Origin: Nonomuraea thailandensis
Lineage (GTDB): Bacteria > Actinomycetota > Actinomycetes > Streptosporangiales > Streptosporangiaceae
Direction: 5' to 3'
NCBI RefSeq assembly: GCF_024172165.1
Contig: NZ_JAMZEB010000002.1
Location: 7,089,501-7,153,500, forward strand
Length of the DNA: 64,000 bases
The notes under the pieces were generated by a model that searched no databases, was not told the origin of the DNA, and was given only the letters and a program-made list of their open reading frames with translations. Shown here one piece after another: positions 22,970-31,880 of the stretch; position 1 is the first letter of the stretch, and each line of letters starts with the position of its first letter. Position numbers and translations under genes: made by a program.

Positions 22970-23869
22970 ATGGCGGACAGAACGTTTTCCCATCGGCGCC
23001 GAGTGATCGTCAACACCGATGCGAAAAACGAGGCGGACGACCAATTCGCCATCGTGCACGCCCTGCTCTCCCCGAGCCTGGACATCCGCGGTCTGGTGGC
23101 CGCGCATTTCGGCAGCCGGCGCACCCGGTCGAGTCTTGAGGAAAGCCGGGCGGAGATCGAGCTGCTGCTGCGGCTCATGAAGCTCGACGGCCGGGTGCCG
23201 GTGGCGGACGGCGCGCCGTACGCGCTGCCCGACGCCGGCACCCCGGTCCCGGCCCCGGGCGTCGAGCTGATCGTCGAGGAGGCCATGCGCGACGTGGCCG
23301 AGCCGCTCTACGTGGCCTTCCTCGGCCCGCTGACCGACATGGCCTCGGCCCTGATGCTGGAGCCGCGCATCGCCGAGCGGGACGTGACCGTGATCTGGAT
23401 CGGCGGCGGCGGGTACGACGGCGCCGGGCCGCAGAACGGCAGGCCGGAGTTCAACCTGTCCAACGACATCGTGGCGGCCAACATCGTCTTCTCCTCGGCG
23501 CTGAAGGTGTGGCAGATCCCGGCGCCGACGTACCGCATGACGGCCGTCGGCTACGCCGAGCTCGACGCGAAGGTCGCGCCGTGCGGCGAGCTCGGCGACT
23601 ACCTCGTCCGCCAGCTCGTGGAGTGGAACGAGCGGCAGCACGGCGGGTCGATCGAGTTCCGCGTGCTCGGCGACTCCCCCGCGATCGGGCTGATGCTGCA
23701 CCCCGACTGCGGGACCTGGGTGGAGCGGCCGGCGCCGAACTTCCGTCACGACGGCACGCACGACTTCTCCGCCGCCAACCGGCCGATCCGCACGTACGGC
23801 TCGATCGACGCGCGCTTCATCCATGAGGACTTCTTCGCGAAGCTACGCGCCTTCGCGGATCACCGCTGA
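22970..23869 (+). CDS. Nucleoside hydrolase-like protein
   Basis: 299 residues of the inosine/uridine-preferring nucleoside hydrolase fold. The calcium-binding N-terminal signature is present in variant form: V-I-V-N-T-D (13-17) and A-D-D-Q-F-A (22-27), against the usual D-T-D-x-G-x-D-D. YVAFLGPLTDMASAL (mid-protein) and the IGGGGYDGAG and FNLSNDIVAANIVF blocks (variant of the E-x-N-x-x-x-D-P-x-A motif) are also family features. ATG 22970 follows GGAGG at a 4-base spacing; an upstream TTG would lie inside the operator. It is the first gene of the isomerase-transketolase-kinase operon. N-ribosidase activity is therefore doubtful; hydrolysis of a furanoside such as an apiosyl or arabinosyl bond is an alternative. 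Confidence 0.75.
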   Translation: MADRTFSHRRRVIVNTDAKNEADDQFAIVHALLSPSLDIRGLVAAHFGSRRTRSSLEESRAEIELLLRLMKLDGRVPVADGAPYALPDAGTPVPAPGVELIVEEAMRDVAEPLYVAFLGPLTDMASALMLEPRIAERDVTVIWIGGGGYDGAGPQNGRPEFNLSNDIVAANIVFSSALKVWQIPAPTYRMTAVGYAELDAKVAPCGELGDYLVRQLVEWNERQHGGSIEFRVLGDSPAIGLMLHPDCGTWVERPAPNFRHDGTHDFSAANRPIRTYGSIDARFIHEDFFAKLRAFADHR

Positions 23870-23887
23870 CAGGGAGGGACGAGGACC

Positions 23888-24868
23888 ATGCTGACGTTCG
23901 GCGCCGGAATATGGGCGTTCGGGCAGATCGTCGACCGGTACGCGACCGACGGTTACGGCCCGGCCAGGACGATGACGCAGATGCTTGACCTGGCGGCGGC
24001 CGTGGACGGGCTGGAGTGCCTGGACATCAACGTGCCGTTCGCCGAGGGGATCTCCAAGGCGTCGGAGCTGGCTCCGGCGCTGGCCGAGCGCGGGCTGCGG
24101 GCCAGGGCGATCACGCCGCACCTCTACACCAGGGAGTTCGCCAGAGGAGCTTTCACCAACCCCGAGCCCGAGGTGCGCCGCCGCGCCGCCGAGCGCGTGC
24201 ACGAGGCCGTCGCCGTGGCCAGGGAGCTGGGCGCCGACTACGTGAAGTTCTGGCCTGGTCAGGACGGGTTCGACCTGCCGGGGCAGGCCGACTACGCGCG
24301 GCTGTGGGAGCTGACGGTGAGCGCGATCCGCGACCTCGCCTCGGCGCATCCCGACGTGCAGTTCGCCATCGAGTACAAGGCCAAGGAGCCGCGGGTGCGC
24401 ATCACGCTCGCCGACGCGGCCCGTACGCTGCTGGCCATCGACGAGGCCGGGCAGCCGAACGTCGGCATCGTCATGGACTTCGGCCACTCGCTGCTGGCCG
24501 GCGAGACGCCGGCCGAGGCGGTGCAGCTCGTGCACCGGCGCGGCAGGCTCGTCTCGGTCGAGCTGAACGACAACTGGCGCGGCTGGGACGACGACCTGCC
24601 GGTGGCCTCGGTGCACCTGTTCGAGACCGTCGAGTACCTGCTGGCCGTGCGCCGGATCGGCTGGGACAAGCCGGTCCTGCTCGACCAGTTCCCGTTCAGG
24701 GAGGACCCGGTGCGGGCCCTGTCCGAGAGCATCAGGACCATCCGGGCGCTGGAGCAGGTGTGCGACCGGATCGACCTGGAAGAGCTGGCGGACGCGCAGG
24801 AGCGCCAGGACGCGCTCGCGGCGCAGGCGATCCTCTGGTCGGCGATCGGGATGGCACGTGCGACCTAG
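23888..24868 (+). CDS. Xylose isomerase-like TIM-barrel sugar isomerase, candidate D-apiose isomerase
   Basis: 326 residues of the AP_endonuc_2/xylose-isomerase TIM-barrel superfamily. Barrel strands with conserved acidic metal ligands can be read: LECLDINVPF, ADYVKFWPGQDG, VQFAIEYKAKEPR (likely Glu ligand), NVGIVMDFGHSLL (Asp and His ligands), LVSVELNDNWRGWDDD (ligands) and PVLLDQFPFRED. Such enzymes interconvert aldoses and ketoses using a divalent metal. Because it is followed by a split transketolase and an FGGY kinase, D-apiose to D-apulose isomerisation (ApsI type) is the best-fitting role; rhamnose or xylose isomerase-like activity is the alternative. ATG 23888 follows GGGAGGGAC. It overlaps the next gene by 11 bases. 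Confidence 0.7.
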   Translation: MLTFGAGIWAFGQIVDRYATDGYGPARTMTQMLDLAAAVDGLECLDINVPFAEGISKASELAPALAERGLRARAITPHLYTREFARGAFTNPEPEVRRRAAERVHEAVAVARELGADYVKFWPGQDGFDLPGQADYARLWELTVSAIRDLASAHPDVQFAIEYKAKEPRVRITLADAARTLLAIDEAGQPNVGIVMDFGHSLLAGETPAEAVQLVHRRGRLVSVELNDNWRGWDDDLPVASVHLFETVEYLLAVRRIGWDKPVLLDQFPFREDPVRALSESIRTIRALEQVCDRIDLEELADAQERQDALAAQAILWSAIGMARAT

Positions 24869-25793
24869 CCAGACGACGATCACCGCCGCCCCGCCCGGAC
24901 CGGACGTCACCGGCCTCCTGCCCGACCACGACGCCATCGCCGAGTGGCGGCGGCTGCGCGAGCGGCTGGCGCGCGCCGGCAGGGACGACTCGGCCGCCAC
25001 GCTGGCGGCCCTGGCCGGCGGCATCCGCCGCACCGTGATCAGCACGATCGCGGCGGCGGGCCTCGGCCACGCGGGCGGCGACCTGTCGGTGACCGACATC
25101 CTCACCACCCTGTACGGCGCGGTGCTCCGCGTCGATCCGGCCGACCCCGGCTGGCCGGAACGCGACCGGCTGGTCCTGAGCAAGGGCCACTGCTCGGTCG
25201 CCCTCTACACCACGCTCGCCACGTGCGGCTACTTCCCCGCGGAGCGGCTGAGCACGTTCGCGGCCCCGCTGTCGCCGCTCAACGGCCACCCGAGCCGCAG
25301 GTCGGTGCCCGGCGTCGAGACCAGCACCGGCCCGCTCGGGCACGGCCTGCCGGTGGGCGTCGGCATCGCGGTCGGCCTGCGGCTGCGCGGCTCGGCGGCC
25401 AGGACCGTGGTGGTGCTGGGCGACGGCGAGCTGCAGGAGGGCAGCAACTGGGAGGCCGCCATGACGGCGGGGCATCGGGGGCTCACGTCGCTCACGGCCG
25501 TGATCGACAGGAACGGCCTCCAGCAGGGGGCCAGGACCAGCGCGACCAACGAGCTGGAGCCGCTGGCCGACAAGTGGCGGGCGTTCGGCTGGGAGGCGGT
25601 CGAGGTGGACGGCCACGACCACCTGGCGCTGCTGGACGCCATGACCGCGCCGCACGACGCGGGCCGGCCGCGCTGCGTGATCGCCAGGACCGTCAAGGGC
25701 CGAGGGGTTTCGTTCATGGAGGATCGGGTGGAGTGGCATCACAAGGTGCCGGACGCCGAGCAGGCCCGCCTGGCACTAGAGGAACTGCGTTGA
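24858..25793 (+). CDS. Transketolase, N-terminal (ThDP-binding) subunit; candidate AptA
   Basis: 311-residue stand-alone N-terminal transketolase half. The thiamine-diphosphate site is at 188-219: GDGELQEGSNWEAA followed by DRNGLQ, the classic GDG-N motif binding magnesium. SKGHCSVALYTTL (108-120) and TSTGPLGHGLPVGVGIAVG (155-173) are transketolase active-site loops. GTG 24858 is inside the isomerase 3' end. Split transketolases act as A2B2 heterotetramers with the C-terminal subunit encoded next. In the apiose pathway this pair (AptA/AptB) moves a two-carbon unit from D-apulose 4-phosphate; context supports that assignment, while general pentose-phosphate duty is less likely for an inducible split enzyme. 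Confidence 0.8.
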   Translation: MRPSQTTITAAPPGPDVTGLLPDHDAIAEWRRLRERLARAGRDDSAATLAALAGGIRRTVISTIAAAGLGHAGGDLSVTDILTTLYGAVLRVDPADPGWPERDRLVLSKGHCSVALYTTLATCGYFPAERLSTFAAPLSPLNGHPSRRSVPGVETSTGPLGHGLPVGVGIAVGLRLRGSAARTVVVLGDGELQEGSNWEAAMTAGHRGLTSLTAVIDRNGLQQGARTSATNELEPLADKWRAFGWEAVEVDGHDHLALLDAMTAPHDAGRPRCVIARTVKGRGVSFMEDRVEWHHKVPDAEQARLALEELR

Positions 25794-26740
25794 TCCTGGA
25801 AGAGACACACGACTGCCGGGACGCCTTCGCCGACGAGCTGGTCAGGCTGGCACGCGCCGACAGTCGCGTCGTGGCCGTCTGCAACGACTCGGTGGGCTCC
25901 AGCAAGCTGGGCACGTTCGCCGCCGAGTTCCCCGACCGGCTGGTCAACGTGGGCATCGCCGAGCAGGACATGGTCGGGATCGGCGCCGGGCTGGCCAACG
26001 CGGGGCTGGTGCCGTTCGTGTGCGGGGCGGCGACGTTCCTGACGGCCAGGGCACTGGAGCAGATCAAGGCCGACGTGGCCTACAGCCTGGCGAACGTCAA
26101 GCTGTGCGGGATGAGCCCCGGGCTGGCGTACGGGGCGCTGGGGCCGACGCACCACTCGACGGAGGACCTGTCGTGGCTGCGGGCCATCGCCGACCTGCCG
26201 GTGATCGTGCCCGCCGACCCCGCGCAGACCCGCGCGGCGATCAGGTGGGCGGCGGAGACGGACGGGCCGGTGTTCCTGCGGATCGGCCGGTTCCCCGTGC
26301 CGGACGTGTCGCCGCCCGGCGCCCCCGCCTTCACGTACGGGCGGGCGGTGCGGCTGCGCGAGGGCGTGGACGCGACGATCGTGGCGACGGGCACGATGGT
26401 GAGCCGGGCGATGCAGGCCGCGGCGCTGCTGGAGGAGCGCGGGGTGCAGGCCAGGGTGGTGAACGTGTCCACCGTCTCGCCTCTCGACCGGGAGGAGATC
26501 GTGGCGGCGGCCCGGCAGACGGGCGCGGTCGTGACGGCCGAGGAGGCGGTGCCGACCGGCGGGCTCGGGGCGGCGGTGGCGGAGGTCGTGCTGGAGACGC
26601 GGCCGGTGCCGATGCGGCTGCTCGGCACCCGCACGTTCGCGCCGACCGGGGAGACGGGCTTCCTGCTGGAGCACTTCGGGCTCACCGCCGACGGCATCGC
26701 CAGGTCCGCGTTGGAGGTGCTGGGGCTTGACCACGGCTGA
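25790..26740 (+). CDS. Transketolase, C-terminal subunit; candidate AptB
   Basis: 316 residues, the pyrimidine-binding and C-terminal domains of transketolase. RLVNVGIAEQDMVGIGAGLA (about 46-65) contains the Glu that activates thiamine; GLAYGALGPTHHSTEDL (about 105-121) and VPADPAQTRAAIRWA are further family blocks, and the C-terminal Transketolase_C domain includes EEAVPTGGLGAAVAEV. The best start is TTG 25790, overlapping the stop of the N-terminal subunit as TTGA with GAGGA about 7 bases upstream; no ATG or GTG lies near. It partners the preceding gene and overlaps the kinase gene by 14 bases. Confidence 0.8.
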   Translation: MILEETHDCRDAFADELVRLARADSRVVAVCNDSVGSSKLGTFAAEFPDRLVNVGIAEQDMVGIGAGLANAGLVPFVCGAATFLTARALEQIKADVAYSLANVKLCGMSPGLAYGALGPTHHSTEDLSWLRAIADLPVIVPADPAQTRAAIRWAAETDGPVFLRIGRFPVPDVSPPGAPAFTYGRAVRLREGVDATIVATGTMVSRAMQAAALLEERGVQARVVNVSTVSPLDREEIVAAARQTGAVVTAEEAVPTGGLGAAVAEVVLETRPVPMRLLGTRTFAPTGETGFLLEHFGLTADGIARSALEVLGLDHG

Positions 26741-28244
26741 ACGACGGTTCGTCCTGGGGGTCGACCAGGGCACGAGCGCGACCAAGGCGATCCTGGTGGA
26801 CGCGGCGGGCGAGCCGGTGGCGCGGGCCTCGGCGCCGCTGTCCAGGCGGCACCCCGAGCCTGGCCTGGTCGAGCAGGACGGCGAGGAGCTGTGGCGCGGC
26901 GTCCTCGACGCCGTGGCCGGCTGCCTCGCGCAGGCGCCCCCGGGGCGGATCGCCGCCGTCGGGCTGAGCGTGCAGCGCGAGTCGGTGATCCTCTGGGACC
27001 GGGCCACGGGCGCCCCGCTGGGACCGCTGGTGAGCTGGCAGGACCGCCGGGGCACCGCCCTGTGCGCCCGCCTGGCCGCCGAGGGCGCCGCCTCCCTGGT
27101 ACGCCGGACCAGCGGCCTGCCCCTGGACCCGATGTTCTCCGCGGCCAAGGCGGCCTGGCTGCTCGACCGCCACGACCCCGGGCGGACGCGGTCCCTGAGG
27201 GGCGAGCTGTGCCTGGGCACGGTGGACTCGTGGCTGCTGCACCGGCTGGGCGGCGGGCACGTCGTCGAGGTGGGGTGCGCCTCCCGCACGCAACTGCTGG
27301 ACGTGCGGCGGCGGGCGTGGAGCCCCGAGTTGCTCGACCTGTTCGGCGTGCCGGTGGAGTCGCTGCCGCGCGTGGTGGCCTCCACCGGGACCCACGCCGA
27401 AGCAAAGGGCCTGCATCCCGCCCTGGCCGGGGTGCCGGTCGCGGCGGTGCTCGGCGACTCGCACGCCGCCCTGTTCGCGCACGCGGCGGGGCAGCCTGGG
27501 CGGGTCAAGGTCACGTACGGCACCGGCTCGTCGGTGATGGGGCTGACCTCGGGGCCGGAGACGGCGAGCGACGAGGGGCTGTGCCTGACGATCGGCTGGG
27601 ACGACGGCGTGCCCGCGTACGCGCTGGAGGGCAACATCCTGTCCACCGGGGCCACGATCGCCTGGCTGGCCGGGGTTCTGGGCACGGAGGCCGAGGAGCT
27701 TGCGCGGCTCGCGGCCGCCGGCCGCCGGGGTAGGCTGCAGATCGTTCCGGCGTTCGGCGGCCTCGGGGCGCCGTGGTGGGACGACCGGGCAGAGGCGATC
27801 ATGACGGGTTTCGGCCTGGACAGCCGGCGGGAGGACATGGCGAGGGCGGCGGTCGACTCGGTCGGCCTGCAGGTCGGTGATGTCGTGGCGGCCATGGAGC
27901 GCGCGGCGGGGCCGGTGGCGGAGCTGCTGGCCGACGGCGGGCCCACCGCCAACGCCGACCTCATGCAGTGGCAGGCCGACGTGACCGGTCACGACGTGCT
28001 CGTGGCGCGCCGGCCCGAGCTGTCGGCGCTCGGCGCAGCGCACCTCGCCGGGGCCGCATCCGGTGTATGGTCCGGCCGGGAGCTGTCCGGGCTGCCCCGC
28101 CATGGCCGGCGCTACACCCCCGTTCTGCCGGTGTGCGAACGGCGTCGCGCCCTAGCAGAATGGCACTCGGCAGTGGCCCGGGCTCGCCACCGGACCAGCA
28201 GGAGCGGCGGAGCCGAAGCGGAGGCCAGCGATCGTGGGAGCTGA
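26727..28244 (+). CDS. FGGY family carbohydrate kinase, candidate D-apulose kinase
   Basis: 505 residues, normal for FGGY kinases. The N-terminal phosphate loop is at 11-20 (GVDQGTSATK), with GLVEQDGEELW and SVQRESVILWD following as in glycerol/xylulose kinases. The C-terminal ATP domain has VAAVLGDSHAALFAH, VTYGTGSSVMGLT, YALEGNILSTG and ELLADGGPTANADLMQ, matching the family. The start is TTG 26727 inside the 3' end of the transketolase gene. With isomerase and transketolase in the same operon it most likely phosphorylates D-apulose to apulose 4-phosphate; xylulose or glycerol kinase activity is the alternative. The last 30 residues are an Arg/Ser/Ala-rich tail outside the fold. Confidence 0.75.
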   Translation: MTTAERRFVLGVDQGTSATKAILVDAAGEPVARASAPLSRRHPEPGLVEQDGEELWRGVLDAVAGCLAQAPPGRIAAVGLSVQRESVILWDRATGAPLGPLVSWQDRRGTALCARLAAEGAASLVRRTSGLPLDPMFSAAKAAWLLDRHDPGRTRSLRGELCLGTVDSWLLHRLGGGHVVEVGCASRTQLLDVRRRAWSPELLDLFGVPVESLPRVVASTGTHAEAKGLHPALAGVPVAAVLGDSHAALFAHAAGQPGRVKVTYGTGSSVMGLTSGPETASDEGLCLTIGWDDGVPAYALEGNILSTGATIAWLAGVLGTEAEELARLAAAGRRGRLQIVPAFGGLGAPWWDDRAEAIMTGFGLDSRREDMARAAVDSVGLQVGDVVAAMERAAGPVAELLADGGPTANADLMQWQADVTGHDVLVARRPELSALGAAHLAGAASGVWSGRELSGLPRHGRRYTPVLPVCERRRALAEWHSAVARARHRTSRSGGAEAEASDRGS

Positions 28245-29250
28245 CAGTCAGTTCGAGAAGAACCGCGCGGAGTCCGTGCGGTTCGGCGGGCGCCGGCTCA
28301 GCCAGGAGTCCGAGCGCATGCGGCTGCTCGTCCGCGTGGCCCGGCTCTACCACGAGCACGGCGTGCGGCAGCCGCAGATCGCCGCCCAGCTGCGCATCTC
28401 GCAGCCGCGCGTGTCCCGGCTGCTGAAGGAGGCCGCGGAGATCGGCATCGTGCGCACGGTGGTCGTGGTGCCCAGCGGCGTGCACGCGCTGCTGGAGGAG
28501 GACCTGGAGCGCAAGTACGGCGTGGAGCAGATCATCGTCGTGGACGCCTCGGGCGACAGCCACGACGTGGTGGCCGCGCTGGGCTCGGCGGGCGCGACGT
28601 ACCTCGACGCCACGCTGATCGGCGGCGAGCACCTCGGCATCTCCTCGTGGAGCGCGAGCCTGCTGGCCACGGTGGAGGCCATGCAGCGCCGCCCGGTGCG
28701 GGTGGCCGAGGAGGTCGTGCAGCTCATCGGCGGCGTGGGCAAGGGCTCGGCGCAGGTGCAGGCCACCCGGCTGGCAGCCCACCTGGCCGACCTGACCGGC
28801 GCCGAGCCGGTCTTCCTGCCCGCGCCGGGGCTGGTCGGCTCGGCGGTGGCGCGGCAGGCGCTGTCCGACGACCACGTGGTGCGGCAGGTGGTGGACGCCT
28901 GGTCGCGGCTGACGACGGTGCTGGTCGGCATCGGCAGCCTCAACCCGTCGCCGTTGCTGCAGGAGAGCGGCAACGCGATCGGCGAGGAGGAGATGGAGAC
29001 GCTGCGCGGGCTCGGCGCCGTGGGCGACGTGTGCCTGCGCTTCTTCGACGCCGAGGGGCGGCTGGTCGACTCGCCGCTGGAGGAGCGCATCCTCGGCATC
29101 ACGGCTGCCGACCTGCTGCGCGTGCCGCGGCGCATCGCGATCGCCGGCGGGCGGCGCAAGACCGCCGCCATCAGGGCCGCGCTCAGGGGCGGCTGGGTCA
29201 ACACGCTCATCACGGACGTGGGCGTGGCCGAGGAGCTGCTGAAGGACTAG
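28234..29250 (+). CDS. SorC/DeoR-type transcriptional regulator with sugar-binding domain
   Basis: 338 residues. A helix-turn-helix is at about 33-66 (RVARLYHEHGVRQPQIAAQL then RISQPRVSRLLKEA). The rest is the SorC sugar-phosphate-binding domain: EQIIVVDASGDSHDVVAALG, LIGGEHLGISSWSASLLATV, VVQLIGGVGKGSAQVQATRLA, FLPAPGLVGS and GIGSLNPSPLL. SorC regulators sense phosphorylated sugars of their own pathway. As the last gene of the apiose-type operon (GTG 28234 overlaps the kinase), it is the leading candidate for binding the TGAATA-N2-TATTCA palindromes, with apulose phosphate or a related sugar phosphate as possible ligand. Both points are inference. A terminator follows. Confidence 0.85.
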   Translation: MGADSQFEKNRAESVRFGGRRLSQESERMRLLVRVARLYHEHGVRQPQIAAQLRISQPRVSRLLKEAAEIGIVRTVVVVPSGVHALLEEDLERKYGVEQIIVVDASGDSHDVVAALGSAGATYLDATLIGGEHLGISSWSASLLATVEAMQRRPVRVAEEVVQLIGGVGKGSAQVQATRLAAHLADLTGAEPVFLPAPGLVGSAVARQALSDDHVVRQVVDAWSRLTTVLVGIGSLNPSPLLQESGNAIGEEEMETLRGLGAVGDVCLRFFDAEGRLVDSPLEERILGITAADLLRVPRRIAIAGGRRKTAAIRAALRGGWVNTLITDVGVAEELLKD

Positions 29251-29267
29251 CCCCACCCCCAGGACAG

Positions 29268-29296
29268 GGCCGCCGTGCGCACGCCGCACGGCGGCC
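29268..29296 (+). terminator. Terminator of the apiose-type operon
   Basis: GGCCGCCGTGCG (29268-29279) and CGCACGGCGGCC (29285-29296) form a perfect 12-bp stem with a 5-base loop, 18 bases after the SorC stop codon, followed by TTCGCCGTTCC. This is a strong rho-independent-like hairpin. Confidence 0.85.
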
Positions 29297-29366
29297 TTCG
29301 CCGTTCCTGGACGAGTCCTGAGAATTTACCGGCGCGTCATCTGGCCGAGAAACCGCTCTTGACAGT

Positions 29367-29391
29367 CACATCCGTGTCGTTCACGATGTGA
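29367..29391. promoter_or_regulatory. Inverted repeat upstream of the pectate lyase operon
   Basis: TCACATC (29367-29373) and GATGTGA (29385-29391) are perfect 7-base arms separated by 11 bases. TTGACA at 29359-29364 may be the -35 box of the operon promoter; a convincing -10 is not obvious (CACGAT at 17 bases). The repeat lies between these positions and the recurrent palindrome at 29414. Confidence 0.5.
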
Positions 29392-29413
29392 TGCAATCCA
29401 CTCCATTCATGGC

Positions 29414-29427
29414 TGAATAAAAATTCT
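29414..29427. promoter_or_regulatory. Copy of the recurrent palindrome, TGAATA-AA-AATTCT
   Basis: Left half exact, right half 4 of 6. It is 82 bases before the pectate lyase start and in a locally AT-rich patch. A second inverted repeat, ATTCA-TGGC-TGAAT (29405-29418), overlaps it, so the same protein may contact both half-site pairs. Confidence 0.55.
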
Positions 29428-29508
29428 CACCTATCGACAGCGTGGTCCGGAGTGTGCCGATCCACGGCACAGCCCTGCCTATTCCCGGGGCGGAAAGAGA
29501 GCGTTTCG

Positions 29509-31857
29509 ATGACCGAGGCCCCTGGCTTCGATCCCCAGCAATCAGAATTCAGCCGCCGCGCATTCGTGCGCTCGGCGGCGCTGGCCACGCCGGCCGTGGC
29601 CCTGGCCGGGCAGGCCGGCACGGCCGCCGCCGCCTCGGCGCCCACGCCGTCACCGTCGCCGAGTCCGAGCACGCAGGCGACCACGGCGGCCAAGCCGAAG
29701 ATCCCGGCCTTCCCCGGCGCCGAGGGCGCGGGGAAGTACACGACCGGCGGCCGGGGCGGCGCCGTGTACGAGGTGACCACCCTGGCCGACGACGGCCCGG
29801 GCTCGCTGCGCGAGGCGGCCGCCAAGTCCGACGGCACGATCGTCTTCCGGGTCGCCGGCACCATCAGGATCAAGGGCGGGCTCGACATCACCGGGTCCAA
29901 CCTCACGATCGCCGGCCAGACCGCCCCGGGTCACGGCGTCACCGTCGCCGGCAACGAGACGGCGATCAAGGGCGACAACATCATCCTGCGCCACCTGCGC
30001 TTCCGCGGCGGTGACGAGATGGGCACCCCGATCGACACGTTCGCCGCCCGCGGCGTCAAGGACCTGATCATCGACCACTGCTCCTTCTCCTGGGGCGTGG
30101 ACGAGTGCTTCTCGGTCTACGGCAACACCAACGTGACCGTGCAGTGGTGCATCATCTCCGAGGGCCTGACCAACTCGGTGCACGACAAGGGCCGGCACGG
30201 CATGGGCGGGCTGTGGGGCGGCGACAACGTCACCTACCACCACAACCTGCTGATCCACGAGAACGCGCGCAACCCGCGCTTCAGCTTCGAAGAGGGCATG
30301 GCCCTGGTGGTGGACCACCGCAACAACGTGATCTACAACCACGGCATCACCTCCTGCTACGGCGGCGAGTGGTCCAACGGCATCAACCTGGTCGGCAACT
30401 ACTACAAGCCCGGCCCCAACACGCTGCCGAAGACCGCCAGGGAGATCGTCGCCCCTGGCCGGTTCGGCCAGTGGCACCTCAGCGGCAACGAGATCGAGGG
30501 CCACGCCGACGTCACGGCCGACAACACGCTCGGCATCACCTACCCGATCGGCGGCATCACGCTGCTGCCCAAGCCGGTGGAGTTCGAGAACGGCGTCACC
30601 GAGCAGACGGCGCAGCAGGCGTACGCGGCCGTCCTGGAGCAGGCGGGGGCCACCCTGCCGCGGCGGGACGCCATCGACGCCCGGCTGGTCGGCGAGGCGC
30701 GCACCGGCACGGGCCGGCACATCAACTCCCAGAAGGACGTGGGCGGCTTCCTCCCCTTACCCACCGAGGTGCCCGCGCCGGCCGACACCGACAAGGACGG
30801 CATCCCGGACGAGTGGGAGAGCGCGCAGGGCCTGGACCCGAACAACGCCGAGGACGCCAGGACGGCGGGCGCCGACGGGTACACGAACCTGGAGCGGTAC
30901 CTGAACTCGATCCAGCGGGCCGGGGCCCGCAACCCCGAGGTGACGATCACCTCCCCCAGGATCGACCAGGTGTTCGCGGCCGGCAAGGACAAGCAGCCGG
31001 TCGCGATCACGGCCGACGCCAAGGCCCTCGACGGGGCGAGCATCGCCCTCGTCGAGTTCTTCCACGGCGACGAGAAGATCGGCGAGTCGGCGGCGGCGCC
31101 GTACCAGGCGACCTGGAAGGGCGTGACCGACGGCACCTACTTCCTGACGGCCAGGGCCACCGACAGCACGGGCTCGGCCACCACCTCCTCGCTGGTGCCG
31201 ATCCACGTCAACCGCACCAGGACGCACCCGGGCTGGCAGGTCAAGGACATCGGCGAGGTGCCGATCCCCGGCAACACGGCGCTCAAGGACGGCGTGTTCA
31301 CCATCAAGGGGTCCGGCAAGATCGCCGGCTGGAAGGACGCCTTCCACTTCGCCTACAAGGCGGTCGGGTTCAGCAAGCGCGGCGAGGTCCTGGAGATCAC
31401 CGCCCGGCTGGACGGCGTGAGCAAGAACCACGTCGACGCCGTCGCCGGCATCATGGTGCGGCAGGACCTGGAGCCCGACTCGCCGTTCATGATGGCCGGC
31501 ATCGGATACTCGGCCAGCAACGAGGACGGGTCCCGCAAGCGCGCCAAGGCGATCAGGGTCGCTTCCCACGGCACGGCGCCGAGCGTCGGCGTGTACCCGC
31601 CGACCAGCGAGGACCCGCTGGACGAGAAGCCGTACTGGCTGCGCCTGGTCTGCCGCAGCCTGCCGACCGGCGGGGACACCGAGTTCGAGGCCTTCCTCTC
31701 GGAGAACTCGCTCAACTGGGAGCGCATCGGCTACGAGCGCATCGTCATGCGGACCGGCCGCTTCTACGTCGGCCTGGCCGTGGACGGCAACCAGGAGGCG
31801 AACGGCGTCCACGTCTACACCACCGCGACCTTCAGCCAGGTCAAGGTCAATCGTTAG
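29509..31857 (+). CDS. Tat-exported pectate lyase, PL1 type, with C-terminal accessory domains
   Basis: 782-residue modular enzyme; cleaves polygalacturonate by calcium-dependent beta-elimination. Twin-arginine signal at 14-42 (FSRRAFVRSAALATPAVALA), a Ser/Pro linker (SPSPSPS, about 48-56), then the parallel beta-helix lyase from about 67 (FPGAEGAGKYTTGGRGG; TIAGQTAPGHGV; IIDHCSFSWGVDECFSVYG; GMGGLWGGDNVTYHHN; ENARNPRFS). After about 420 come a calcium-binding TSP3/dockerin-like loop (DTDKDGIPDEW, 426-436), an Ig-like domain (about 477-570) and a DUF1349-like jelly-roll (about 580-782), probably for polymer binding. ATG 29509 is preceded by AAAGAGAG. First gene of an 18-kb operon. Confidence 0.9.
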   Translation: MTEAPGFDPQQSEFSRRAFVRSAALATPAVALAGQAGTAAAASAPTPSPSPSPSTQATTAAKPKIPAFPGAEGAGKYTTGGRGGAVYEVTTLADDGPGSLREAAAKSDGTIVFRVAGTIRIKGGLDITGSNLTIAGQTAPGHGVTVAGNETAIKGDNIILRHLRFRGGDEMGTPIDTFAARGVKDLIIDHCSFSWGVDECFSVYGNTNVTVQWCIISEGLTNSVHDKGRHGMGGLWGGDNVTYHHNLLIHENARNPRFSFEEGMALVVDHRNNVIYNHGITSCYGGEWSNGINLVGNYYKPGPNTLPKTAREIVAPGRFGQWHLSGNEIEGHADVTADNTLGITYPIGGITLLPKPVEFENGVTEQTAQQAYAAVLEQAGATLPRRDAIDARLVGEARTGTGRHINSQKDVGGFLPLPTEVPAPADTDKDGIPDEWESAQGLDPNNAEDARTAGADGYTNLERYLNSIQRAGARNPEVTITSPRIDQVFAAGKDKQPVAITADAKALDGASIALVEFFHGDEKIGESAAAPYQATWKGVTDGTYFLTARATDSTGSATTSSLVPIHVNRTRTHPGWQVKDIGEVPIPGNTALKDGVFTIKGSGKIAGWKDAFHFAYKAVGFSKRGEVLEITARLDGVSKNHVDAVAGIMVRQDLEPDSPFMMAGIGYSASNEDGSRKRAKAIRVASHGTAPSVGVYPPTSEDPLDEKPYWLRLVCRSLPTGGDTEFEAFLSENSLNWERIGYERIVMRTGRFYVGLAVDGNQEANGVHVYTTATFSQVKVNR

Positions 31858-31880
31858 ACCCCCAGAACGGAGCACCACCC

